Below the pieces are notes generated by a model. The model worked only from the letters and a program-made list of their open reading frames with translations, had not been told where the DNA came from and did no database searches. Both the position numbers and the translations under genes were made by a program. Shown in pieces: positions 1 through 7,777 of a stretch of DNA of 9,524 nt; position 1 is the first letter of the stretch, and every line of letters starts with the position of its first letter. Origin of the DNA: Reyranella sp. (GTDB lineage: Bacteria > Pseudomonadota > Alphaproteobacteria > Reyranellales > Reyranellaceae); NCBI GenBank assembly GCA_016780605.1, contig JADHLS010000142.1, forward strand, positions 1 through 9,524, in the 5' to 3' direction.

Positions 1-107
1 CGTGGACGAAAGCGAAAATTGCCGACGGACGTGACATAGCAGCGATGGTGCGATTGCAGCTTTCTTCCGATGCGGCCGGATGCTGATATCCGCCCCGGAG
101 GAACGCC
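1..107 (+). other. Leader upstream of leuC-like gene
   Basis: This stretch ends in a good Shine-Dalgarno sequence, GGAGGA at 97-102, five bases before the leuC-like ATG at 108. I found no convincing -35/-10 pair. One plus-strand frame is open from the window edge to a TGA at 84-86, and could be the tail of an upstream gene, but about 27 codons of unrecognised sequence are not enough to call it. A short minus-strand frame starting near base 37 and running off the edge is equally unproven. Confidence 0.35.
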
Positions 108-1502
108 ATGGGCAAGACCCTGTTCGACAAGATCTGGGACAGCCACGTCATCACCGATCTCGGAAACGGGTTCGTGCTGCTGCACATCGACCGGCTGCTG
201 CTGCACGACCTGTCCGGCGCACGCGCCCTGCGCGAGGTCATGGAGAAGGGCTACACGCCCGCCCAGCCGCGACTGATCTACGCCACGCCGGATCATGCAA
301 TCTCGACCATGCCGGGGCGCACCGAGGAGACCTTCCCGCCGGGCGCGCCGCTGCTGAAGGGCCTGCGCGAGAATACGAAGAAGTTCGGCATCCATCTGTT
401 CGACATCGGCCAGGACGGCAACGGCATCGTCCATATCGTCGGCCCGGAGCAGGGCCTGACCTTGCCCGGCACGACGCTGGTGTGCGGCGACAGCCACACC
501 TGCACCCATGGCGGCATGGGCTCCCTTGCCTTCGGCATCGGCTCGTCGGAGCTCGAGCACGTGCTCGCCACCCAGACCATGGTGCAGCGCAAGCCCAAGC
601 GGCTGCGCGTGCAGTTCGAGGGCAAGGTGCCCGAGGGCGTGACCGCCAAGGACATGATCCTTCACCTGATCGGCGATCTCGGCACCGCCGCCGGCACGGG
701 CCATGCCGTCGAGTATGCCGGCTCAGCGGTGCGCGGGCTGACGGTCGAAGGCCGGCTCACGCTCTGCAATCTCTCGATCGAGATGGGCGCGCGCACCGGC
801 ATGGTGGCGCCTGACGACACGACCTACGAGTACCTCGCCGGCCGCGACTTCTCACCCAAGGGCGGGATGTGGGACCGCGCCGTCGCGCACTGGCGCACGC
901 TGCCCTCCGATGCCGACGCCGACTTCGACCGCGAGCACACGATCGACATGGCCAAAGTCGCGCCGCAGATCACCTGGGGCACCAGTCCCGAGCATGTCAT
1001 CGCCGTCGACCGCGCCATTCCCGATCCCGACAAGGGTCCGGAAGAGAAGCGCGCGGCGTGGACGGCGGCGCTGCAGTACCAGGGCCTCGAGCCGGGCAAG
1101 CCCATCGAGGGCACCAAGGTCGATTGGGTGTTCATCGGCTCGTGCACCAACAGCCGTATCTCCGACCTGCGCGCGGCCGCCGCCATCGCCAAGGGCCGGC
1201 ACAAGGCGCCGCATGTGAACGCCTGGATCGTGCCGGGCTCCGAGCGCGTGAAGCGCGAGGCCGAGGCCGAGGGCCTCGACCGCATCTTCAAGGAGGCGGG
1301 CTTCGAATGGCGCGAGCCCGGCTGCTCGATGTGCATCGCCTCCAACGGCGAGCGCGTGCCGCCCGGCCAGCGCAGCGTCTCGACCTCCAACCGCAACTTC
1401 GTCGGCCGCCAGGGCCCGGGCGCCCGCACGCATCTCGCCAGCCCGGCGATGGCCGCAGCCGCCGCAATCAAGGGCGCCATCGCTGACGTGAGGAAGCTCT
1501 GA
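108..1502 (+). CDS. leuC: 3-isopropylmalate dehydratase-type large subunit (LeuC-like)
   Basis: This is the large subunit of an isopropylmalate isomerase-type hydro-lyase. The family moves a hydroxyl group between adjacent carbons by dehydration and rehydration at a [4Fe-4S] cluster, in the cytoplasm, normally 2- to 3-isopropylmalate in leucine synthesis. The 464-residue product has the usual LeuC length and aligns throughout with the E. coli protein from memory. The three expected cluster cysteines are present: C346 in GSCTNSR, and C406 and C409 in PGCSMC. CGDSHT, TWGT and the STSNRNFxGRQG tail motif are also intact. GGAGGA at 97-102 supports the ATG at 108. The stop codon shares its final A with the leuD start (TGATG), which indicates translational coupling. 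The region around residues 60-100 differs from classical LeuC, and no leuB or leuA is nearby, so an accessory paralogue acting on a related substrate (a substituted malate or citraconate-type acid) is possible. The family call is very secure; the exact substrate is not. Confidence 0.93.
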   Translation: MGKTLFDKIWDSHVITDLGNGFVLLHIDRLLLHDLSGARALREVMEKGYTPAQPRLIYATPDHAISTMPGRTEETFPPGAPLLKGLRENTKKFGIHLFDIGQDGNGIVHIVGPEQGLTLPGTTLVCGDSHTCTHGGMGSLAFGIGSSELEHVLATQTMVQRKPKRLRVQFEGKVPEGVTAKDMILHLIGDLGTAAGTGHAVEYAGSAVRGLTVEGRLTLCNLSIEMGARTGMVAPDDTTYEYLAGRDFSPKGGMWDRAVAHWRTLPSDADADFDREHTIDMAKVAPQITWGTSPEHVIAVDRAIPDPDKGPEEKRAAWTAALQYQGLEPGKPIEGTKVDWVFIGSCTNSRISDLRAAAAIAKGRHKAPHVNAWIVPGSERVKREAEAEGLDRIFKEAGFEWREPGCSMCIASNGERVPPGQRSVSTSNRNFVGRQGPGARTHLASPAMAAAAAIKGAIADVRKL

Positions 1503-2119
1503 TGGAAAAGTTCACCAAGGTGACGGGCGTCGCCGCACCGCTGATGCGCCAGAACGTCGACACCGACCTCGTCATCCGGATCGAGCGGCTGGTCAACAAC
1601 ACCAGCCGCCAGGGTCTCGGCCCCTATTGCTTCGAGCAGATCCGCTTCAAGCCCGACGGCAGCGAAAACCCCGACTGCGTGTTCAACCAGGAGCCCTATC
1701 GCGGCGCGCCCATCATCCTGTCGAAGGAGAATTTCGGCTGCGGCTCCTCCCGTGAGGGCGCGGTGTGGGCGCTGGCCGGCATGGGCGTAAAGGCGGTGAT
1801 CGCGCCGTCCTATGGCGACATCTTCTACAGCAACTGCTTCCAGAACGGCCTGCTGCCCGTCGCCTTGCCGATCGAGGAGGTCGAGCAGCTGGCCGACGAA
1901 ATGCGCGCCTCGCCGGGCAATGCCCGCGTCACCGTCGATCTCGAGAACTGCCAGGTCGTGTCGCCGACCGGCCGCGTCATCCCCTTCAAGATCGACGCCC
2001 GCCGCCAGCACGCGCTGCTGAACGGCCTGGACGACATCGCCCAGACCCTGACCCACAAGGACAAGGTCGAAGCCTGGCAGGCCCACGACAAGAACGCCCG
2101 GCCGTGGGTATGGCTATGA
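1502..2119 (+). CDS. leuD: 3-isopropylmalate dehydratase-type small subunit (LeuD-like)
   Basis: This is the small (swivel-domain) subunit that pairs with the LeuC-like protein to complete the active site. The 205-residue product is of normal LeuD length. It carries NVDTD at residues 18-22, the substrate-binding FGCGSSRE at 78-85, and the IAPSYGDIFYSNCFQNGLLP stretch. It differs from E. coli LeuD at notable places. The classical IIPKQFL after NVDTD reads VIRIERL, and the residue after GSSRE is Gly instead of His (SREGAVWAL instead of SREHAPWAL). I infer that it belongs to a divergent LeuD subgroup, so substrate specificity should not be assumed. Its start overlaps the leuC-like stop by one base, and the exporter gene follows after four bases. 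Confidence 0.9.
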   Translation: MEKFTKVTGVAAPLMRQNVDTDLVIRIERLVNNTSRQGLGPYCFEQIRFKPDGSENPDCVFNQEPYRGAPIILSKENFGCGSSREGAVWALAGMGVKAVIAPSYGDIFYSNCFQNGLLPVALPIEEVEQLADEMRASPGNARVTVDLENCQVVSPTGRVIPFKIDARRQHALLNGLDDIAQTLTHKDKVEAWQAHDKNARPWVWL

Positions 2120-2123
2120 TCGC

Positions 2124-2987
2124 TTGACGCCGCTGCACACACTCGCCGCGCTGCTGATCGTGGCGATGTGGGGCCTCAACTTCACCGTCATGCGCTTCGG
2201 CCTCGACGAGTACGCGCCGTTCACCTTCGCCACCTGGCGCTTTCTGCTGTGTGCGCTGCCGATCGCCGTCGTGGCCCGACCAGCGATCCCCTGGCGCACC
2301 CTGGCAGGGATCGGTGTCTTCATGTTCGGCGGGCAGTTCGTCTTCCTGTTCTTTGCCATGCAGGCCGGCCTGCCGCCGGGGCTCACCTCCGTGCTGGTCC
2401 AGCTGCAGGGTCCGCTGACGGTCGTGCTGGCGGCCGTTTTCCTGCGCGAGCACGCGACCGCTGGCCAATGGCTGGGGCTCGCCATCGCGACAGTGGGCGT
2501 GGCGCTGATCGCGCGTTCGGTCGAGGGCACCGCCACCCTCATCGCCATCGGCCTGGCGCTGATGTCGGCGCTGACCTGGGCGGTCGGCAATCTCTTCTTC
2601 CGCTCGGCGCGCGACGTGTCGATGTTCGGCGTCACGGCTTGGGCCTGCGTGCTGCCGGTGGTGCCGCTTGCTCTCGCGGCCCTGCTGCTGGAAGGACCGA
2701 ACCAGCTCCTGACGCCCGTGATCGCGCCGACCTGGAAGGGCTGGCTGTCGCTGCTTTACACCGTCGTGCCGGTGATGTGGTTGGGCTATCTCATCTGGGG
2801 CACGCTGCTGCGCACCTATCCCGCCGCCGAGGTCGGCCCGATCTCGCTGCTGGTGCCATGCGTCGCACTGGCCTTCGCCGGCTGGCTGGTCGGCGAGCCG
2901 GTCGGCGGCCTGCGGCTTGTCGGCATCATTGTCGTGCTGAGCGGCGTGGCACTCAGCCTGTTCGCCTCGGTGCGCCGCCTCCGCTAG
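2124..2987 (+). CDS. EamA-family (DMT superfamily) membrane transporter
   Basis: A 287-residue inner-membrane protein built from two EamA repeats (about residues 5-130 and 137-282). It has ten hydrophobic segments, at roughly 5-24, 34-51, 59-80, 88-107, 115-131, 137-157, 167-189, 206-229, 237-257 and 262-282. The first helix contains the family-typical WGLNF, and the short basic C-terminus (SVRRLR) would be cytoplasmic. Characterised relatives export amino acids or small metabolites such as cysteine, O-acetylserine or threonine; the substrate here cannot be read from sequence. The start is TTG at 2124, four bases after the leuD-like stop. No in-frame ATG lies between the leuD stop and this codon, and the next ATG would cut into helix 1. 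No clear Shine-Dalgarno precedes it, so translation is probably coupled to leuD. Its position suggests export of, or protection from, a compound made or consumed by the LeuCD-like enzyme. Confidence 0.9.
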   Translation: MTPLHTLAALLIVAMWGLNFTVMRFGLDEYAPFTFATWRFLLCALPIAVVARPAIPWRTLAGIGVFMFGGQFVFLFFAMQAGLPPGLTSVLVQLQGPLTVVLAAVFLREHATAGQWLGLAIATVGVALIARSVEGTATLIAIGLALMSALTWAVGNLFFRSARDVSMFGVTAWACVLPVVPLALAALLLEGPNQLLTPVIAPTWKGWLSLLYTVVPVMWLGYLIWGTLLRTYPAAEVGPISLLVPCVALAFAGWLVGEPVGGLRLVGIIVVLSGVALSLFASVRRLR

Positions 2988-3035
2988 CACAATCGTTCAA
3001 GACGCCAGCCACCGGTGCGTGGCACCATGCGATCC

Positions 3036-3419
3036 ATGCCTTCCCAGACCGCAAAGCGTCCCGAGGCGATCAACTTCGCGAGGAAGTTTGATCTCTTCTC
3101 CGAGCAATGGCAACCGAAGGTTGTCGCCGAGCTCAACGACTACCAGTTCAAGATCGTGCGCATCGAAGGCGATTTCCTGTGGCATGACCATCCGGAGACC
3201 GATGAAGCGTTCCTCGTTCTCGACGGCGAGCTCCGCATCGACTTCCGCGACCGCTCGATCACGCTGGGGCCAGGCGAGATGGTCGTCGTGCCCAAAGGCG
3301 TCGAGCACAAGCCGTTCGCCGCGAAGGAAGTCAGGATGCTGCTGATCGAACCGCGCGGCACGTTGAATACCGGCCGCGAGGGCGGCGAACGCACTGCCCA
3401 AAACGACGTCTGGATCTAA
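3036..3419 (+). CDS. Small single-domain cupin protein
   Basis: A 127-residue cytoplasmic cupin. Motif 1 is HDHPETDE with H50, H52 and E57 as likely metal ligands, followed by a glycine turn in LDGELRIDF. Motif 2 is GEMVVVPKGVEH with H91 as the fourth ligand. Such proteins bind Fe, Mn or Zn and serve as small dioxygenases, isomerases, epimerases or sensors; no specific function is assignable. I chose ATG 3036 because the product then begins shortly before the conserved AINFARKFDLFSEQW segment. In-frame ATG 3027 and GTG 3015 are alternatives, and none has a clear ribosome-binding site. It follows the exporter closely and probably belongs to the same operon. A 16-bp duplication spans its stop codon but leaves the C-terminus NDVWI unchanged. 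Confidence 0.88.
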   Translation: MPSQTAKRPEAINFARKFDLFSEQWQPKVVAELNDYQFKIVRIEGDFLWHDHPETDEAFLVLDGELRIDFRDRSITLGPGEMVVVPKGVEHKPFAAKEVRMLLIEPRGTLNTGREGGERTAQNDVWI

Positions 3420-3433
3420 CGACGTCTGGATCT
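3402..3433. repeat. 16-bp perfect tandem duplication at cupin stop codon
   Basis: AACGACGTCTGGATCT occurs twice in direct succession, at 3402-3417 and 3418-3433. The first copy encodes the last cupin residues NDVWI. The TAA stop uses the final T of copy 1 plus the AA that begins copy 2. If one copy were removed, the frame would end NDVWI followed by TGA, so the duplication changes the stop codon but not the protein. This looks like replication slippage, probably recent because the copies are identical. Confidence 0.95.
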
Positions 3434-3443
3434 GATCCTCGCG

Positions 3444-3475
3444 AAAAACGGGAGCCTGATCGAGTGGCTCCCGTT
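3444..3475 (-). terminator. Intrinsic hairpin terminator between convergent operons
   Basis: A perfect 10-bp stem, AACGGGAGCC at 3447-3456 pairing with GGCTCCCGTT at 3466-3475, encloses a 9-base loop. Read on the minus strand the stem runs into five T residues (plus-strand AAAAA at 3444-3448), the classic intrinsic terminator form for minus-strand transcripts. On the plus strand the tail is TTCTCGTCC, a weaker U-tract, so termination of the cupin transcript there is plausible but less certain. It lies between the convergent cupin and DapA-like genes and probably works in both directions. Confidence 0.7.
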
Positions 3476-3582
3476 CTCGTCCCCCGTCGCCGCCGTCTCC
3501 CCCGAAATGGCGTGAGGCCACGGTACGGCTCTGCGATGACACGGTCAACGCGCCGTGCCGCGTTTGACACAGATGAAACCCT

Positions 3583-3737
3583 CTTGCCGGGCGGCGGGCC
3601 TCCAGGCCCGCTCATGGTCTTTGCCGGGAGCGCGCCACTCCAGTGGCGCCTCATGATCTGCTTCGACACCGCATGAGCGGCACTGGAGTGCCGCGCTCCC
3701 GGCAATGAGCGGACCTGGAGGTCCGCGGTCCGGCAAG
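3583..3737. repeat. REP/BIME-like cluster of four palindromic units
   Basis: Four related units of roughly 31-39 bases are packed here. Two are direct (3584-3620 and 3621-3659, both beginning TTGCCGGG and ending in TCATG followed by TCT one base later). Two more are inverted, within about 3671-3737. Each unit holds an 18-bp palindrome with 8-bp arms, at 3594-3611, 3632-3649, 3677-3694 and 3709-3726. In unit orientation the left arms are GCGGGCCT, GCGCCACT, GCGGCACT and GCGGACCT, always followed by CC and a perfectly complementary right arm. The outer ends CTTGCCGG (3583-3590) and CCGGCAAG (3730-3737) are exact inverse complements, so the whole block can also fold into one large imperfect hairpin. 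It ends one base before the DapA-like stop codon. I read it as a dispersed extragenic repeat; genome copy number cannot be seen here. Confidence 0.85.
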
Positions 3738-3738
3738 A

Positions 3739-4656
3739 TCACCTCGACCAGCGCAGCACCAGCGGATCGGTGCGACGCGCGACCTCGATCAATCCGGCGC
3801 GGGTTGCCGGATGCAGAGGCAGCACCGGATGGCGCGTCATCTCGGAGCGGATGACGCCGCCCTCCTGCATCAGCACCTTGGCGGCTGAAAGACCGCATTG
3901 CCGGTTCTCGTAGTTGATCAGCGGCAGCCAGCGCTGGTAGGCCGACACCGCCGCTTCGCGATCGCCGGCGAAGAACGGGTCCATGATCTGGCGGATGCCG
4001 TCGGGATAGCCGGCGCCGGTCATCGCGCCGGTGCAGCCCGCGTCGAGGTCGGCCATCAGCGTGATGCCCTCCTCGCCATTCCACGGCCCGACGATGGCGT
4101 CACCGCCTTCGGCGATCAGCGCACGCAGCTTGTTCGCGACCTGCGACACCTCGACCTTGAAGTAGGAGACGTTGGCGATCTCGCGCGCCATGCGCGCCAG
4201 CAGGGGCACCGAGAGCGGCGTCCCGGCGACCGGCGCGTCCTGGATCATGATCGGGATGCTGATCGCATCGGAGACCCGGCGGAAGAACTCGTAGATGGCC
4301 GGCTCGGAGGCCCGGATGGTGGCGCCGTGATAGGGCGGCATCACCATCACCATGGCCGCTCCCGCCCTCTCGGCCCGGCGGCTGCGCTCGGCGCAGACCT
4401 GCGAGCCGAAATGCGTCGTCGTCACGATCACCGGCACGCGGCCGGCGACGTGCGCCAGCACGCAGTCCATCACCCGCTCGCGCTCGTCGTCGGTCAGCAC
4501 GAACTGCTCGGACCAGTTGGCCAGGATGCAGATGCCTTGCGAGCCCGCATCGATCATGAAGTCGGTGCAGCGCTTCTGTCCCTCGAGGTCGAGCTCGCCC
4601 TTCTCATTGAAGACGGTGGGCGCCACGGGAAAAACGCCGCGATAGACCGGTGTCAT
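3739..4656 (-). CDS. DapA-superfamily lyase, 2-keto-3-deoxy-L-arabonate dehydratase-like
   Basis: A 305-residue (beta/alpha)8 class I aldolase-superfamily enzyme of the DapA/NanA/KDG aldolase group. The Schiff-base lysine is K167 in SYFKVEV, and the partner tyrosine is Y109 in MPPYHGA. The classical GTTGE loop of dihydrodipicolinate synthase reads ANWSE at 46-50, so both substrate-carboxylate threonines are replaced and a lysine-pathway DapA role is unlikely. The overall style (CILANWSEQF, MVMVMPPYHGAT, the NGEEG stretch) resembles, from memory, 2-keto-3-deoxy-L-arabonate dehydratases, which make 2-oxoglutarate semialdehyde in non-phosphorylative pentose catabolism. That assignment is tentative. 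The start is ATG at 4656 because GGAGGT lies seven bases upstream; an in-frame GTG at 4665 would overlap that Shine-Dalgarno. It sits 18 bases after the deacylase stop and is probably co-transcribed. No pentose dehydrogenase or semialdehyde dehydrogenase is visible nearby. Confidence 0.85.
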   Translation of the reverse strand: MTPVYRGVFPVAPTVFNEKGELDLEGQKRCTDFMIDAGSQGICILANWSEQFVLTDDERERVMDCVLAHVAGRVPVIVTTTHFGSQVCAERSRRAERAGAAMVMVMPPYHGATIRASEPAIYEFFRRVSDAISIPIMIQDAPVAGTPLSVPLLARMAREIANVSYFKVEVSQVANKLRALIAEGGDAIVGPWNGEEGITLMADLDAGCTGAMTGAGYPDGIRQIMDPFFAGDREAAVSAYQRWLPLINYENRQCGLSAAKVLMQEGGVIRSEMTRHPVLPLHPATRAGLIEVARRTDPLVLRWSR

Positions 4657-4663
4657 GGCCGGC

Positions 4664-4669
4664 ACCTCC
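4664..4669 (-). promoter_or_regulatory. Ribosome-binding site deciding the DapA-like start
   Basis: Minus-strand GGAGGT is separated by seven bases from ATG 4656. The alternative upstream GTG at 4665 overlaps this motif, so the ATG is preferred. Confidence 0.8.
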
Positions 4670-4674
4670 GAAAG

Positions 4675-5955
<1,281 letters not shown>

Positions 5956-5965
5956 GCGCCGGACT

Positions 5966-5995
5966 TTGGCGCAGCGTCGACACGGCGTCTATAGT
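5966..5995 (+). promoter_or_regulatory. Candidate sigma-70 promoter for the acyl-CoA synthetase
   Basis: TTGGCG at 5966-5971 and TATAGT at 5990-5995 are separated by 18 bases, a good match to housekeeping promoter spacing. Transcription would begin near 6002, right at the GGAGGA ribosome-binding site, leaving a leader of only about 12 bases. The same TATAG core read on the minus strand (TATAGA) could serve the divergent deacylase gene, but I see no good -35 for it. This is prediction by eye. Confidence 0.45.
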
Positions 5996-6002
5996 TGCCG
6001 TG
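5981..6002. promoter_or_regulatory. Inverted repeat flanking the -10 box (possible operator)
   Basis: CACGGC at 5981-5986 and GCCGTG at 5997-6002 are exact inverse complements separated by ten bases that contain the TATAGT box. The position suits a repressor site controlling one or both divergent genes. Six-base arms can occur by chance in GC-rich DNA. Confidence 0.35.
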
Positions 6003-6013
6003 GAGGAAACGAA

Positions 6014-7563
6014 ATGTACCCGGGCAAGTATGCGAAATCGCAGCCGGCTCACCCGGCCATCGTCATGGCGGGTAGCGGCGAGACCATCACCTACGGCGAG
6101 CTCGAAGCGCGGAGCAACCGGCTGGCGCATCTCCTGAGGGCGCGCGGTCTCAAGCGGCTCGACCACTACTCGATCTACATGCAGAACAACGCACGCTACG
6201 TCGAATGCTGCACCGTGGGCGAGCGCGCCGGTCTCTACTACACCTGCGTGAATTCCTTCCTGACGGTCGAGGAGCTGGCCTACATCCTGAACAACAGCCA
6301 GTCGAAGGTCCTGATCACCTCCGAGGCCAAGCGCGAAGTGGCGCTCGGCGCGTTGCCGCTCTGCCCCGGCATCGAGCTCTGCCTGATCGTCGACGGCAAA
6401 GGCGACGGCAAGAAGATCCTGAACCTCGACGAAGCGACAGCCGGATTTCCCCCGACGCCGATCCCTGACGAAGCGCTCGGCACCGCCATGCTCTACTCCT
6501 CCGGAACGACGGGCCGACCCAAGGGCATCGTGCGGCCGCTGCCCGATCAGCCGCCGGCGCAGAAGCTGCCGATCTTCGATTTCCTGCTGAAGCTCTGGCA
6601 GTACCGTGAGGGCATGATCTACCTCTCGCCGGCGCCGCTCTATCACTCCGCCCCGCAGGCCGCCGTCAATCTCACCATCGCGGTCGGCGGCACGGTGATC
6701 GTCATGGAGCGCTTCGACGCCGAGCACTACCTGCAGCTGATCGAGAAGTACCGCGTCACCCACAGCCAGCTGGTGCCGACGATGTTCTCGCGCCTGCTGA
6801 AGCTGCCCGACGATGTCCGGCGCAAGTACGACCTCCGCTCGCTGGAGATCGCGATCCACGCCGCCGCGCCCTGTCCGGTGCAGGTCAAGGAGCAGATGAT
6901 CGCCTGGTGGGGGCCGATCATCCACGAATACTACGGCGCCACCGAGGGGCTGGGCTTCACCGCCTGCAATTCGCAGGAATGGCTGGCGCACAAGGGCACG
7001 GTCGGCCGCGTGCTTTTGGGCAAGCTGCACGTCATGGACGACGACATGAACGAGCTGCCGACCGGCACGCCCGGCACCCTGTGGTTCGAGACGGCCACAC
7101 CGTTCGAGTACTTCAACGATCCGCAGAAGACCAAGGAAGCGCGCTCGGCCGACGGCACCATGAGCACGGTGGGCGACGTGGGCTATGTCGACGGCGACGG
7201 CTATCTCTACCTCACCGACCGCGCCACCTTCATGATCATCTCGGCGGCGTGAACATCTACCCGCAGGAATGCGAGAACCTCCTGATCACCCATCCCAAGG
7301 TGGCCGATGCCGCGGTGTTCGGCGTGCCCAATGCCGATCTCGGCGAGGAGGTGAAGGCGGTGGTCCAGCTGATGCCGGGCGTGCCGGCAATGCAGTCAAC
7401 CACCGACGAGCTTCTGGCCTTCTGCGGCCAGCACCTCGCGCGCCAGAAGGTGCCGCGCTCGATCGACTACGAGGCCGAGCTGCCGCGCCTGCCCACGGGC
7501 AAGCTCTACAAGCGCCTGCTGCGCGACCGCTACTGGGGCAACAAGCCCAGCCGGATCGTCTAG
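6014..7563 (+). pseudogene. AMP-binding acyl-CoA synthetase, frameshifted near residue 410
   Basis: This ANL-superfamily enzyme activates a carboxylic acid with ATP and transfers it to CoA. ATG 6014 is supported by GGAGGA at 6002-6007, six bases upstream. The first frame carries the P-loop YSSGTTGRPKG (161-171), YGATEG (307-312), GDVGYVD (387-393) and the hinge DRATFMIIS, then runs into TGA at 7250-7252. The next frame continues without a break as GGVNIYPQE and holds the C-terminal domain, including the catalytic lysine in PTGKLYKR (K497 in the restored numbering), to the TAG ending at 7563. The hinge should read ISGGVNIYP. Restoring one G in TCGGCGGCG (7241-7249) does this exactly and gives a 516-residue protein, normal for the family. 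As written, the product lacks the C-terminal domain and lysine needed for adenylation. It could be a genuine recent mutation or a base-calling error in a G run. The acid substrate is unknown. Confidence 0.9.
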
Positions 7564-7777
7564 AAGACGCATGCAGTGCAGTCACCGACCCCGCTTTGTT
7601 ACAGCTGTGTGAAGGTTTGCGGGGTTTCCGGGGTTTCCAGCAGTCCTTTTTGGCGACCGCCGGAGGCTGCGAAGCGTAGCGCTGGACATGAGTACTGGCC
7701 CGCGGGCGGCGCGTGGCGATGTGAACGGATGAACGATGTATAGAGCGAGTAGATGATTCGTATGATAACGTAAGTGT
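7564..7777. other. Intergenic region with short repeats and a lower-GC tract
   Basis: No gene is supported here. It holds a weak hairpin (ACCCCGC at 7588-7594 with GCGGGGT at 7619-7625, 24-base loop, no U-run), a 9-bp tandem repeat at 7621-7638, and an unusually AT-rich stretch from about 7719 to 7777 compared with the surrounding genes. Short open frames in it show no recognisable protein. Confidence 0.5.
7621..7638. repeat. 9-bp tandem duplication
   Basis: GGGGTTTCC is present twice in direct succession. It lies just after the acyl-CoA synthetase stop codon and has no obvious role. Confidence 0.85.

Noticed and set aside
77..92. Small hairpin CGGAT/ATCCG just before the leuC-like ribosome-binding site as an attenuator or riboswitch
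   Set aside because: The stem is only five base pairs, and there is no leader peptide with leucine codons or a competing structure.
824..2990. Long minus-strand open frames opposite the leuC, leuD and EamA genes
   Set aside because: The plus-strand products are unambiguous family members across their entire length; the antisense frames are low-complexity and unrecognisable.
3464..3676. A 70-codon plus-strand open frame in the convergent intergenic region
   Set aside because: Much of it is translation of the palindromic repeats; it has no domain, no ribosome-binding site, and begins inside the terminator hairpin loop.
3583..3737. CRISPR array or insertion-sequence ends
   Set aside because: Units are only 31-39 bases with no regular unique spacers, two are inverted, and no transposase gene is present. 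A palindromic extragenic repeat explains them better.
7238..7252. Programmed -1 ribosomal frameshift in the acyl-CoA synthetase
   Set aside because: A shift back by one base would restore the frame, but there is no X XXY YYZ slippery heptamer at the break and no such regulation is known to me in this family. A lost base is simpler.
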